64,000 bases of DNA from Legionellaceae bacterium (GCA_029210265.1 JARGNP010000004.1:1-64000), one strand, 5' to 3'. Shown: positions 16,509 through 25,589, numbered from the stretch's first letter. The notes: generated by a model not told the origin, from the letters alone. Made by a program: numbers and translations.

Positions 16509-17437
16509 GGGCGTAACCTCAGAGGCCAATCACGACGAAATGCAATCAGAAGTAGAAGAAGTACGGGAATAATCAGCCAGCGTCCATCATCACGCCAAAC
16601 GGGCATTGATTCGTTGTCTTTTGCTTTGAGTGAATGTTCAAACGGATTGTAATTTAGCCAGGATTTGAGATCTGCTGTTGTGTTTTTAAAAGGAATATTG
16701 AGTCCATGACCGGCATGTGCAAATTTCTCAAAAGGTGTGCTTTTTATATTGGCTGTTGTTAACGGTAAAATTGAAGTGTAAATATGTTGCGCGGCAAGTT
16801 TTTTTGCTGTTTTTATGGCTGTTTGGCTTGGTACTGTGCCTGTGAGGACAAGTACATCGCCACGTCCAGCTCCGGTTTGCTGGATAAGCTGAGCTGCGTT
16901 TTGTAGTGCTCGCTCAAGGTTATTGCCATCAACTGGCATGATGTCGGGAGAAATCGGATCAATCAGTGCATCAATCGTTTGTGCGTCATGTGTAATCGGT
17001 GAGACAACAAACGGTTCTTCGGTATAAGCAATCAAACCAAACTGGCCTTTATCTTGATGTTGAAATAAGTCATGGAGTTTAAATTTGGCGCGTGTTAAGC
17101 GGTTAGGTTTAAGATCGCTAGCTAAGTTTTCACGTGAAACGTCGAGTAATAAAACACGTGGATGTAAGTATTCATAAACAGGTACCGGTAGTTTTTTACC
17201 GCTTGGACCTGCAAGACTTAAAATCATACATAAAATCGCTCCTAATAAGTAGAACAATGCGCGATGCCGTGGTCCCTGGCCGTGCGTTTCTAAAAGGTGC
17301 GGAAGAAGATGGGCATCACAGGCTGTTTGCCAGGCTCGACTTGAGGATTTTTGAAGAAGCATAAACATGCCAAGCATGACGAGAGGGATGATCGCTATCA
17401 ACCAAGCCGGACGTAAAAAGTGAAGTTGATAGGTCAT
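16505..17437 (-). CDS. BatB-like VWA membrane protein with degenerate metal site
   Basis: The 310-residue protein has membrane helices near 11-28, 61-77 and at the C-terminus (LIIPVLLLLLIAF), enclosing a von Willebrand A domain. The usual metal-site motif DxSxS is replaced by D99-V-S-R-E103, and the later aspartate normally in a TDG turn is absent (VLVLTGT). Metal-dependent ligand binding may therefore be lost or altered, unlike in the neighbouring BatA. The gene overlaps its neighbours by four bases on both sides. Membership of the Bat cluster is clear from order and topology. Confidence 0.85.
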   Translation of the reverse strand: MTYQLHFLRPAWLIAIIPLVMLGMFMLLQKSSSRAWQTACDAHLLPHLLETHGQGPRHRALFYLLGAILCMILSLAGPSGKKLPVPVYEYLHPRVLLLDVSRENLASDLKPNRLTRAKFKLHDLFQHQDKGQFGLIAYTEEPFVVSPITHDAQTIDALIDPISPDIMPVDGNNLERALQNAAQLIQQTGAGRGDVLVLTGTVPSQTAIKTAKKLAAQHIYTSILPLTTANIKSTPFEKFAHAGHGLNIPFKNTTADLKSWLNYNPFEHSLKAKDNESMPVWRDDGRWLIIPVLLLLLIAFRRDWPLRLRP

Positions 17438-18456
17438 GACACCCGCTCCTCTTGATATGATCGGCGTTGAGGGCGCGGCTTACGTTGAAAAGCAGCGGTG
17501 ATATGTAAAAACCATAATAAAAACCCGAACAGTGCAAGTGTGAGAGGCCAAATATAATAGTTAATCTCAGGACGTACCGTTGCGTCAGATTGCGACACGG
17601 TCTCGAGTTGATTGATGAGTTGATAAATATTATCTAACGAACGCTTATCTGTCGCGCGAAAATACCGTCCGGAGGTCATGGATGCGATGGTTTTGAGCGT
17701 ATTTTCATCTAAATCATCGGCCATCACGGGTATAGAACCATAGCGTCGAGCAGCAGTATTACTACTACCTAATCCAATCGTATAAACTTTAATGCCATCT
17801 GTTTGGGCAAGTTTGGCTGCTTTCAGTGGGGGTAGCGTACCTGAGTTATTGGCACCATCGGTGAGTAAAACAACCACACGTCCTTGGGGGGGGATATGCT
17901 GCATGTGCTTAACAGCAAGGCCCAAGGCGTCACCTATCGAGGTGGTTTTACCTGCGAGACCTACGGTCGCATCTTTTAAGCGCATAAGAATGGTTGCATG
18001 ATCATGGGTAAGCGGTGTTTGTAAATAGGCCCGTGTTCCAAATAAAACTAAACCGAGCTGATCGCCCGGGCGGTTTTTTATAAACATCTCGGCGGCGTGC
18101 TTGACCAGAGAAAGGCGTGTGTTAGGACGACCGTTGAGCAGATGATCTTGTATATCCATACTGCCGGAGATATCAAGAATCAGCATAATATTATGGCCTT
18201 CACGCGACAACGGTCGTGGTTCGCCAACCCAGCGAGGGCCTGATAAGGCAAAAACAAGTAAAGCCCAGATAAAATAGAGCCAGATTAAAGATAAAGTAGA
18301 CTGACGCGTTTTCGCGGTTTGAATCGACGATAAACGAGCAAAGAACGGAATGTTTAACGCGCTTTGGCTGGTTGTGGTTGCACGCGGCAGGATAATCCAC
18401 ATGAGTACGGGAAGTGTTAAAGCGATAAGTGCCCAAGGAGTGGCTAGTTCGAACAT
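17434..18456 (-). CDS. BatA-like VWA membrane protein
   Basis: The 340-residue protein has helices near 8-24 and 57-72, and one near the C-terminus (YIWPLTLALFGFLLWFLHIT). The von Willebrand A domain has an intact metal site: DISGS at 95-99, the threonine region LQTPLTHDHA and LLTDGANNSG. BatA-type proteins are inner-membrane partners of MoxR ATPases. It starts 13 bases before the DUF4381 gene ends, so the operon is tightly packed. Confidence 0.92.
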   Translation of the reverse strand: MFELATPWALIALTLPVLMWIILPRATTTSQSALNIPFFARLSSIQTAKTRQSTLSLIWLYFIWALLVFALSGPRWVGEPRPLSREGHNIMLILDISGSMDIQDHLLNGRPNTRLSLVKHAAEMFIKNRPGDQLGLVLFGTRAYLQTPLTHDHATILMRLKDATVGLAGKTTSIGDALGLAVKHMQHIPPQGRVVVLLTDGANNSGTLPPLKAAKLAQTDGIKVYTIGLGSSNTAARRYGSIPVMADDLDENTLKTIASMTSGRYFRATDKRSLDNIYQLINQLETVSQSDATVRPEINYYIWPLTLALFGFLLWFLHITAAFQRKPRPQRRSYQEERVS

Positions 18457-18932
18457 TTTTTTCTCCGCTGCTTGATCCAGCGTCGTGCCACCAGAAATAA
18501 CGGCTCCAGATGATAATCTGCTTGGGGGTTAAACGGTGCTTCACATAAAATTTGATCGGTGGCATCGATATCAGCATCTAATCGACGACTTGTTTTCTTC
18601 AAAAATTCTGGCCATGCATTGCCATGTAAGCTCGCCACTTCAAGGCGAGGGTGGTAAACCAGGGCCACGCGCTTAAGTAATAAAGTAATGGCCGCTGCTG
18701 TTTGTTTGGGCTCAGGTTTTTTAAGATAGCTGGTTTTAAGGCGTGTAAGCTCAGCTAGAGCCTCGCGCTTAGGGGCTGTGTATTGGAGGTGACGTTGTCG
18801 TATGAGCCATAGTAAAAAAAGCATAATAAACAGGCCCAACACACCATAATAGGCTGGTCCTGGCGGCCAAGCACTGACCGGGGGTGGCATGTGAATATCG
18901 CGTAATTGAGAAAGTACATTGCTATCAGCCAT
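18444..18932 (-). CDS. DUF4381 membrane protein of the MoxR/Bat cluster
   Basis: The 162-residue protein begins MADSNVLSQLRDIHMPPPVS, a typical DUF4381 opening. One membrane helix lies near 28-45 (YYGVLGLFIMLFLLWLI), then a cytoplasmic region with WPEFLKK. The family is almost always found between DUF58 and BatA genes, as here. The start at 18932 gives the standard N-terminus and overlaps the DUF58 gene by eight bases. The molecular role is unknown. Confidence 0.87.
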   Translation of the reverse strand: MADSNVLSQLRDIHMPPPVSAWPPGPAYYGVLGLFIMLFLLWLIRQRHLQYTAPKREALAELTRLKTSYLKKPEPKQTAAAITLLLKRVALVYHPRLEVASLHGNAWPEFLKKTSRRLDADIDATDQILCEAPFNPQADYHLEPLFLVARRWIKQRRKKCSN

Positions 18933-19836
18933 GGCTCCTCCGAGGAAACGTCTGGTGGATGATGTTGACCCAATCGCTTTCTGCGGTGAGTGATACACAT
19001 GGCGTTTTAAAACGCTTAAAGCGTTGCTCTACATCAGCAAGATGCGTTTCTGCAAATGTTGTGTAGGCTTGATGAATGTGTGGATCTCGGGTATTCAAAC
19101 GTAACCGGCGCGTGCCATCTGTGACGGGATAATAACCTGGAGCAGGTGGGGCAAGCTCGAGGGGATCTGTGATGTGGTAGGCAAGCAGATCGTTATGTTG
19201 CCTAAGTCGACTGATTAAAGGCTCACATGAAGTATCTAACGTATAAAAATCACTGATGAGCACGAGTAAACTACCAGGTTTTAAAACATGCCGTAATTGT
19301 GTGAGCGCATGAGCGAGTGGTCGTGGTTCACGATCATGGTCGTGATGTAAAATATTGCTATAGTCTGAAAGACCTGCCAATAGTGGTAAAACGCCCGCTT
19401 TTCGGCTGCGAGGAACAAATTCTTGGTGATGTGTGCCCGAAAATAAAAAACCACCGACGCGATCGCCTTGGGCCGAGGATATCCAAGCTATCAAGCTTGC
19501 AAGACGAGCGGCAAGTACGGATTTAAACGCAACACGTGTGCCAAAATACATCGAAGGATTAAAATCAACGAGTAAGACAATCGGACGTTCACGTTCTTCT
19601 TGATAAAGCTTGATGTGAGGCTTGCCCGTACGTGCCGTTGAGCGCCATTCCATATGGCGAATTTCATCACCTGTTTGGTAATGACGAACGTCGGTAAAAT
19701 CCATACCTCGTCCACGTAGGAGCGATAGCTTATCACCGCTTCGAGCGGCTTTGGCGATGGTATGAGGATGCCGTCCTCGGGCAAATTGCTCGAGCTTGAT
19801 GAGTTCAGGAAGGGTTGCGATAACGCCATGACTCAT
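18925..19836 (-). CDS. DUF58 domain protein
   Basis: The 303-residue soluble protein has the DUF58 core GRGMDFTDVRHYQTGDEIRH and IDW-like MEWRSTARTGKPHIK. A VWA-like fold follows, starting LLVDFNPSMYFG with no membrane helix. DUF58 proteins accompany MoxR ATPases and are thought to link the chaperone to VWA targets. The stop is 13 bases upstream of nothing else: it overlaps DUF4381, and its start is 13 bases after moxR ends. Confidence 0.92.
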   Translation of the reverse strand: MSHGVIATLPELIKLEQFARGRHPHTIAKAARSGDKLSLLRGRGMDFTDVRHYQTGDEIRHMEWRSTARTGKPHIKLYQEERERPIVLLVDFNPSMYFGTRVAFKSVLAARLASLIAWISSAQGDRVGGFLFSGTHHQEFVPRSRKAGVLPLLAGLSDYSNILHHDHDREPRPLAHALTQLRHVLKPGSLLVLISDFYTLDTSCEPLISRLRQHNDLLAYHITDPLELAPPAPGYYPVTDGTRRLRLNTRDPHIHQAYTTFAETHLADVEQRFKRFKTPCVSLTAESDWVNIIHQTFPRRSHG

Positions 19837-19849
19837 GCGGGCAAGTTCC

Positions 19850-20845
19850 TTAAGGCAGGGCGACTAAACGTAGAAGTTCATCCAAAAAAGCATCGACCGT
19901 GATACCTTCAGCTTCGGCCTCAAAGGTGAGTAATACACGGTGACGAAGTACGTCATGCGCAACAAGATGAATATCTTCAGGCGTGACATAATCCCGGCCA
20001 TCAAGCCATGCAAGTGCTTTTGAGCAACGGTCAAGTGCCAGGGTTGCACGAGGACTTGCACCAAAACGAAGCCAACGGGCAAGGTCGTCACTGTAACGTC
20101 GTGGGTCCCGTGTGGCCACAATGAGATCCACTAAGTACGAAGCTAAGGCATCACTGGTGTGTACGTCTAACACCTGTTGGCGCGCATCAAACAAGGTGCG
20201 TTGCGGTAGTGGCTTGCATGCTGCCGATGAGATGGTCTTAGATGCTTTTATGCCAGAGGCTTCATGCCGCGCGAGCATGAGAATATCGTGCTCGATGCTT
20301 GCTTTTGGGTAGTCAATCTTAACATACATCAAAAAGCGATCGAGTTGGGCCTCGGGTAGTGGATATGTGCCTTCTTGTTCAATCGGGTTTTGTGTGGCCA
20401 TCACGAGAAATAATTCAGGAAGCGGATATGTTTTACCGCCAATCGTGATTTGATGTTCGCCCATCGCTTCAAGCAAAGCCGATTGGACTTTGGCTGGCGC
20501 ACGGTTAATTTCATCGGCTAAAATTAAGGGATGAAACAAAGGCCCGGGCTGAAAGGTAAACGAGCCTGTGTCGGGGTGATAGACATCTGTTCCCGTAAGA
20601 TCACCCGGGAGTAAGTCAGGTGTGAACTGAAGACGACAAAAATCACCTTCAATGCCTGATGCTAAAGCTTTTACAGCGCGTGTTTTAGCAAGGCCAGGAG
20701 CCCCCTCAACCAACAAATGCCCATCGGCCAGCAATGCCACCAATAAACGCGATACTAAATCTTCTTGACCAAGTACTTGTGTATTAAGGTGGTCATGTAA
20801 TGCTTGTACTTCATCTCGTATTGTCGGGGTGTTTGTTGAGGACAT
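19850..20845 (-). CDS. MoxR-family AAA+ ATPase
   Basis: The protein is 331 residues from the ATG at 20845. Walker A is GAPGLAKT at 48-55, and Walker B with sensor region is LILADEINRAPAKVQSALLE. The MoxR-typical ATQNPIEQEGTYPLPEAQLD and a C-terminal lid follow. MoxR ATPases act as chaperones for VWA proteins. The frame is open to 21091, but that part overlaps the cold-shock gene in another frame and has no family match. It heads the Bat genes, 37 bases after the cold-shock-domain gene. Confidence 0.95.
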   Translation of the reverse strand: MSSTNTPTIRDEVQALHDHLNTQVLGQEDLVSRLLVALLADGHLLVEGAPGLAKTRAVKALASGIEGDFCRLQFTPDLLPGDLTGTDVYHPDTGSFTFQPGPLFHPLILADEINRAPAKVQSALLEAMGEHQITIGGKTYPLPELFLVMATQNPIEQEGTYPLPEAQLDRFLMYVKIDYPKASIEHDILMLARHEASGIKASKTISSAACKPLPQRTLFDARQQVLDVHTSDALASYLVDLIVATRDPRRYSDDLARWLRFGASPRATLALDRCSKALAWLDGRDYVTPEDIHLVAHDVLRHRVLLTFEAEAEGITVDAFLDELLRLVALP

Positions 20846-20882
20846 GGGGGTTCCGTCTCCTATTTGAATGCTTTTTTTAGGG

Positions 20883-21143
20883 TTAGAGCACCTCGATGCT
20901 ATCTGCTTGCGGTCCTTTTTTACCTTGTACGAGAATAAATCGAACGTGTGCACCGTCACGCAAGCCTTTGATATCTTCAGGCCGTGCTGCACTGGCATGA
21001 AAGAAGTATTCTTGATCGCCTGTGATGATGAATCCAAAGCGTTTTTTTCGGTCAAAAAATTTAATAACGCCTTTTTGTTTGCCTTTACCATCGGAAGAAA
21101 AACAGCTTCGTAGGGCTTGGCCTAATCGTGTGAATATACTCAT
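20883..21143 (-). CDS. Cold-shock-domain protein with N-terminal extension
   Basis: The 86-residue protein has a cold-shock domain at about 22-86. RNP1-like KKRFGFI and RNP2-like EYFFHASA are present (the usual KGFGFI is KRFGFI). Some 20 basic residues precede it (MSIFTRLGQALRSCFSSDGK), longer than in CspA. Such proteins bind single-stranded RNA. It lies 37 bases upstream of moxR on the same strand with no clear terminator between, so it may be the first gene of the Bat transcript. Confidence 0.88.
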   Translation of the reverse strand: MSIFTRLGQALRSCFSSDGKGKQKGVIKFFDRKKRFGFIITGDQEYFFHASAARPEDIKGLRDGAHVRFILVQGKKGPQADSIEVL

Positions 21144-21251
21144 AATTATTATTCCTGCTAATTGACCCGCTTGAACGTATTATTTGAATAAGCGAGGGTG
21201 TTTAAATAAACGATTTGAGCTTAGCATAATATGAGGTTTTGACACAATTTT

Positions 21252-21296
21252 TAATGGATCTTGTCTTAATGGATCTTGTCTTAAGGGATCTTACCC
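21252..21296 (+). repeat. Three tandem 15-base repeats upstream of the zinc-protease gene
   Basis: TAATGGATCTTGTCT occurs twice exactly (21252-21266, 21267-21281). A third, weaker copy TAAGGGATCTTACCC follows at 21282-21296. Each contains an ANGGA core (ATGGA, ATGGA, AGGGA) at 15-base spacing, the core recognised by CsrA/RsmA proteins in RNA. The repeats are direct observation. The CsrA link is a guess. Confidence 0.7.
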
Positions 21297-21305
21297 TGTG
21301 CCTGA

Positions 21306-21872
21306 ATGCGTAGATCTGATAGGATTAACTTCATTTTGATGAGTTGGGGTTCTGGCGTGCGTGTATGTGTAACTTTTTTGTTATTGTGGACGTTGTGCTT
21401 AGGTCAGGCTTTTGCGCACAATAAGCGCGTGCTTGGTTATCTTGAAGAAGCGACGTTACTCGATCAGCATCTCACGCTGCCCGCTAAACTAGATACCGGA
21501 GCCAAATCAGCTTCGTTATATGCAAGACATATTCGTTCTATTGATATTAACGGTAAACCTTATCTTCAATTTGTTGTACCGACCAAGGCCGGGGAAGTGC
21601 ACTTTAAATGTGCCTATGTGGGTGATGTGAATATTAAGGCGCGTTCAGGAGAAATAGCAGGTACGCGCTTAAAAAATCCGTATATTCGACGGCCGGTTGT
21701 GAGCATGCCGCTCCAACTTGGAGGGGAAACTCGGACCATTCGTGTGAACTTAGCCAACCGGCGACGTTTTTCTTATCCTTTATTGCTGGGCCGCGAAGCA
21801 TTGGTTGCGTTTGATGCTTTGGTCGATCCAAAGCAAAAATTCACCTTGAAGCACGCGGCGAATCGCTTATGA
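21306..21872 (+). CDS. RimK-associated zinc-protease-like protein (retropepsin fold)
   Basis: The 188-residue protein contains LDTGAKSASL at 62-71, the aspartic-protease-like motif of the PF05618 'ATP-dependent zinc protease' family. The family's usual KTRPVV region reads IRRPVVSMPL here. An N-terminal signal sequence ends near QAFA (residues 34-37). No good ribosome-binding site precedes 21306. Starts at 21339 (ATG) or 21357 (GTG behind GGGG) are plausible and would give a cleaner signal peptide. It overlaps the next gene by four bases and forms the known trio with the UUP1-like and RimK-like genes. Confidence 0.85.
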   Translation: MRRSDRINFILMSWGSGVRVCVTFLLLWTLCLGQAFAHNKRVLGYLEEATLLDQHLTLPAKLDTGAKSASLYARHIRSIDINGKPYLQFVVPTKAGEVHFKCAYVGDVNIKARSGEIAGTRLKNPYIRRPVVSMPLQLGGETRTIRVNLANRRRFSYPLLLGREALVAFDALVDPKQKFTLKHAANRL

Positions 21873-23392
21873 AATCTCGTCAACACCATCTGTATGCTTT
21901 AATAAGCTTATTATTTTTTATTGGCGTCGCTGTTTTTTTATACAGACATCTTGCTTTAGATGTGCCGTTGACAGAAGCCGAGACGGTGAATAGCTGGATG
22001 GTTGAGGCTAATTTACGTTTTACGGCTGAGCGAAACAGGCCCGTTCAAGCGCATATGACGATTCCGTATATGCCGCCTTCTTTGGTTATTCTTGATGAGT
22101 ATTTTGTTTCTCAAAACTATGGTGTGACGACGAATCTTAAAGCAGATAATCGTGAGGCCGTGTGGTCGCTGCGACGAGGGGCCGGCCCCCAATCGTTATA
22201 CTATCGTGCTATTTTACGTGAAACGGATCATCAAGTAGGACGTTTAGGCAAGCCTTTGCTGCAAAAGCGGCGCGTGTTACCTGATAATCAGAATGTAGCG
22301 GTTGAAACCATGATTATGCAAGCACGCCAGTCGTCGGCTGATATTCAAACGTTTACACAGAGTGTGATTCATGAATTGGATAAACACGATGGTAACGCTA
22401 GACTTTTAATCGGTGATGAATTGGGTGAACGAGCCTTGGTTCGAGCGATTATTACCGTACTTAATCAGGCGCGGATTGAAGCGCGTCCTGTTCAAGGCAT
22501 TCATTTGAAGCAAGATACAAGGGCTGAAACCCAATGGTTTTTGGCGGTGTACAACGAACAAGGATGGATTTATATTAATCCACATACCGGAGCTGCCGGA
22601 TTACCTAAAAATTTCTTAGTGTGGCAATACGGCTTTGAGCCGCTGTTTACGGTAACCGGTGGCAAAACGCCTCAATTTAGTTTGACCATTTCACCGACGC
22701 CGATGAACGCACTGAGTGCGGCTAAAACACGCGGACTTCAGACTGATTCTAAGTTATTGCGCTTTTCACTGCTTGCTTTACCTGTCAACGTCCAAGAAAC
22801 GTATAAAGTCCTGCTGATGGTGCCGATAGGTGCATTTATAATTTTATTATTACGTAATTTTGTGGGGCTTATGACGTTTGGAACGTTTATGCCGGTGCTT
22901 ATTGCCTTAGCTTTTCGAGAAACGCATGTGGTGTGGGGCGTGGTTTTGTTTTCGCTGATTGTTTCTTTTGGGCTTTTGGTGCGCTTTTATTTGGATAGAT
23001 TACGTCTGCTTTTGGTGCCGCGCTTAGCCGTTATTTTAACCGTGGTTATCTTAATGATGTTGTTTATTAGTGTGATGAGCCTTAATCTAAATTTAGGTTC
23101 GGGTTTATCCGTCGCACTTTTCCCGATGATTATCTTAACCATGACGATTGAACGCATGTGTGTTACGTGGGATGAGCGTGGGGCTTCTGAAGCGATAAAA
23201 GCTGGCGGTGGAAGCTTACTGGCGGCGGTGATTGCATATGCAGTGATGAATTTTGAGGCCTTACAATATTTGATGTTCGCTTTTCCGGAATTATTATTGG
23301 TTTTGTCAGCTTTGATTCTTAGTTTTGGTGAATATCGTGGCTATCGTTTGTCTGAGTTATTACGCTTTAAAGCACTAGCCGGTGCATCATAA
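21869..23392 (+). CDS. Inactive-transglutaminase/7TM membrane protein (UUP1-like)
   Basis: The 507-residue protein has an N-terminal helix (10-28) and a periplasmic region of about 220 residues (NSWMVEANLRFTAERNRPVQ) with an inactive transglutaminase fold. About seven helices follow from residue 310 (YKVLLMVPIGAFIILLLRNF onwards). This two-part layout is that of proteins encoded with a RimK-like ligase and the zinc-protease-like protein. The group's function is poorly established. It overlaps its neighbours by four bases and one base. Confidence 0.88.
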   Translation: MKSRQHHLYALISLLFFIGVAVFLYRHLALDVPLTEAETVNSWMVEANLRFTAERNRPVQAHMTIPYMPPSLVILDEYFVSQNYGVTTNLKADNREAVWSLRRGAGPQSLYYRAILRETDHQVGRLGKPLLQKRRVLPDNQNVAVETMIMQARQSSADIQTFTQSVIHELDKHDGNARLLIGDELGERALVRAIITVLNQARIEARPVQGIHLKQDTRAETQWFLAVYNEQGWIYINPHTGAAGLPKNFLVWQYGFEPLFTVTGGKTPQFSLTISPTPMNALSAAKTRGLQTDSKLLRFSLLALPVNVQETYKVLLMVPIGAFIILLLRNFVGLMTFGTFMPVLIALAFRETHVVWGVVLFSLIVSFGLLVRFYLDRLRLLLVPRLAVILTVVILMMLFISVMSLNLNLGSGLSVALFPMIILTMTIERMCVTWDERGASEAIKAGGGSLLAAVIAYAVMNFEALQYLMFAFPELLLVLSALILSFGEYRGYRLSELLRFKALAGAS

Positions 23393-24420
23393 TGTGGAAG
23401 ATTGCTCGGCAATTAAAAGCTCAAGGCGTACTGGGTCTAAACCGGCGTAATGGCGATTATGCGTTACGTTATAATCCCAGAAAAAATTATCCTCTTGTAG
23501 ACGATAAATTGCAGAGCAAGCAATTGGCGATTGAGGCAGGTATTGGTGTACCGTCGCTATATCAAAGCATTACCGCTGAGCATCAACTTAAATCATTGGA
23601 TAGATTGCTTGAGCCTTATACTGATTTTGTGATTAAACCGGCTCATGGAGCTGGCGGCGATGGCATTGTCGTGGTGGCGAGTCGCGTGTTTGAGCATTAT
23701 CGTCAAATAAGCGGTACGCTTTTGACGTTAGGTGATTTGCAATATCATTTGTCCAGCTTGCTTTCAGGCGCTTACAGTTTGGGTGGGCATCCTGACCATG
23801 GGCTTATTGAGCGTCGTGTGATTGTTGATCCGGTGTTTGAAGCGATCAGTTATGAAGGTGTGCCAGATATTCGTGTGATTAGCTTGCTTGGTTATCCTGC
23901 CATGGCCATGCTGCGTTTACCCACGCGTGCTTCAAACGGTAAGGCTAATTTGCATCAGGGCGCGATTGGTGTCGGTATTGATTTAGCAACGGGCTTAACG
24001 TGTGGTGGTGTGTTACATAATGATGCGATTGATTATCATCCCGATACGTTAAATTCAACGGTGAATATTCAAGTGCCGTATTGGGATACTATTTTGGAGA
24101 TGGCAGCTCGAGGGTTTGAGCTCACGGGCTTAGGTTATTTGGGTGTAGATATTGTTTTAGATAAAACCCATGGGCCGCTTATGCTCGAACTTAATGCGCG
24201 ACCTGGGCTTAATATTCAAATTGCGAATCGAGAAGGGCTGTTGGCGCGTTATGAGGCCATTGAGGCTGAAGCTGCGCAAGGTGTTGCATCGGTTGCTGAA
24301 CGTGTGGCATTTAGCAAGGCTTTTATCGGCGGTGGGCCAAAACAAGTACTCGATCCACCTGAGTCTTTGCTAAGTCATCAATGCATTGAGCGAGCGGATG
24401 CGCTGCACCTCGATGGCTAA
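23392..24420 (+). CDS. RimK-type alpha-L-glutamate ligase-like ATP-grasp enzyme
   Basis: The 342-residue protein has ATP-grasp features: DFVIKPAHGAGGDGIVVV (ATP-binding loop), the family's IERRVIVDP, and LGVDIVLDKTHGPLMLELNA for metal and nucleotide binding, followed by RPGLNIQIANR. It belongs to the RimK-related glutamate ligase group that travels with the two upstream genes. ATP-grasp ligases join amino acids to an acceptor; the acceptor here is unknown. Its last 51 bases overlap the oppositely oriented C1 peptidase gene. Confidence 0.9.
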   Translation: MWKIARQLKAQGVLGLNRRNGDYALRYNPRKNYPLVDDKLQSKQLAIEAGIGVPSLYQSITAEHQLKSLDRLLEPYTDFVIKPAHGAGGDGIVVVASRVFEHYRQISGTLLTLGDLQYHLSSLLSGAYSLGGHPDHGLIERRVIVDPVFEAISYEGVPDIRVISLLGYPAMAMLRLPTRASNGKANLHQGAIGVGIDLATGLTCGGVLHNDAIDYHPDTLNSTVNIQVPYWDTILEMAARGFELTGLGYLGVDIVLDKTHGPLMLELNARPGLNIQIANREGLLARYEAIEAEAAQGVASVAERVAFSKAFIGGGPKQVLDPPESLLSHQCIERADALHLDG

Positions 24421-25461
24421 GGTTTGAAAGTAGTCGTAGGACATGTAAAAATCGCCGTGGTCACCTATATGCTCACCCCAAGAGTTCCGCAGGGTTAGTA
24501 AGCCACGATGTTCGTATCCATCAGGATCAAGTGCAACGGCGTCATCATCATAGCCTGTGATGATCATCGCGTGTCCTCCGATCTTATTCCAGCTGAAAAT
24601 CATGTCACGCATGTCCGGGAGTACCCAGGTATCGTTCGGGGCATGATGTTGTGCCGTCGCTCCAGAAACACCGTATTGTGGTCCGAAGAGGAGAACACCC
24701 ATGGTGAGGCGATCATGGTGACTCAGTGCATTTTTGACCTCATACAGGGTGTACTCGGCTTCTGTTTTATCTAAAAGTACTTTGTAAAAATCAAGTAGAG
24801 GCGACCAGGCAAACTGTCCTTCCGCCAAAGGTTCACTTAATTCGTGGTATTCCGAGAGAGGCATGTCTGTCTCTGGCATTTTATCATGGGCCGGATAGTT
24901 CGTGAGTCCGCCGCAACCGACCTCGGTTTGTGTGGTTTTGCTTATCATGCCAAAGGCTTGTATTTGCTGTAAAATAATGGGGCCAATAGAGCCGTTCCAT
25001 CCACTGGCGTTATATCCAAAATGTTCAAGATGTTTCCCCAGTTGCAACAGGCACAGTTGGCTGATGTAGTCCCCTCGTTTCAATAGTGCGTCAACGACAG
25101 CGGTGTTAGCAAACATCGCGCAAGAACCATGTTGTCCTTGATCGAGTACAGGAACATGATTCATTCCGAGTTGAATCTGTGGTGGTAACTTAGATATATT
25201 TTTTGTTAGGTGAGGTTTATTTGTTGTGCTTGAAGTCGTTTTAAGGCGCTCGGCAAGAATATTTTTCGCATGGTCTGATAGCTCCACGCGAAGTAGAGGA
25301 ACTGATTTTGGCATCAATTTATTTTGAGTCAGCGCGTGCATGTTCTGGGTTGGGTTTGGCGTGATCTCTTGCTGGAAATTGTCTTTGAATTGAATGTCTG
25401 GTTGTGCTAAAACATGTCCGCTGAATAATAAAATAGTGGCAAAAACACGAATACATCTCAT
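24370..25461 (-). CDS. Secreted papain-like (C1) cysteine protease
   Basis: The 363-residue protein has a signal peptide (1-19, ending HVLA) and a pro-region to about 95. The papain catalytic pattern follows: DQGQHGSCAMFA with Cys114, GGHAMIITGYDDD with His297 and LRNSWGEHIG with Asn326. The glutamine of the oxyanion hole is Gln108 (or Gln110). All active-site residues are intact. C1 proteases are less common in bacteria than in eukaryotes and recur in intracellular pathogens; a role against host proteins is inference. Its 3' end overlaps the RimK-like gene by 51 bases. Confidence 0.9.
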   Translation of the reverse strand: MRCIRVFATILLFSGHVLAQPDIQFKDNFQQEITPNPTQNMHALTQNKLMPKSVPLLRVELSDHAKNILAERLKTTSSTTNKPHLTKNISKLPPQIQLGMNHVPVLDQGQHGSCAMFANTAVVDALLKRGDYISQLCLLQLGKHLEHFGYNASGWNGSIGPIILQQIQAFGMISKTTQTEVGCGGLTNYPAHDKMPETDMPLSEYHELSEPLAEGQFAWSPLLDFYKVLLDKTEAEYTLYEVKNALSHHDRLTMGVLLFGPQYGVSGATAQHHAPNDTWVLPDMRDMIFSWNKIGGHAMIITGYDDDAVALDPDGYEHRGLLTLRNSWGEHIGDHGDFYMSYDYFQTLAIEVQRIRSLNALMT

Positions 25462-25589
25462 AAAAAGCTCCAGGACGTGTTGAGAATAACCCGCAAAGTA
25501 TATCAGGCGATAGAAATTTTCCCTAATGAAGTCGGCTGTTCTAAGGAAGGATGGATTGATTTTTTATTGAGCTTAGTGTATCCTAAGCT

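Noticed and set aside
20846-21091. N-terminal extension of MoxR
   Set aside because: It lies over the cold-shock gene in another frame. The conserved MoxR sequence begins after the ATG at 20845.
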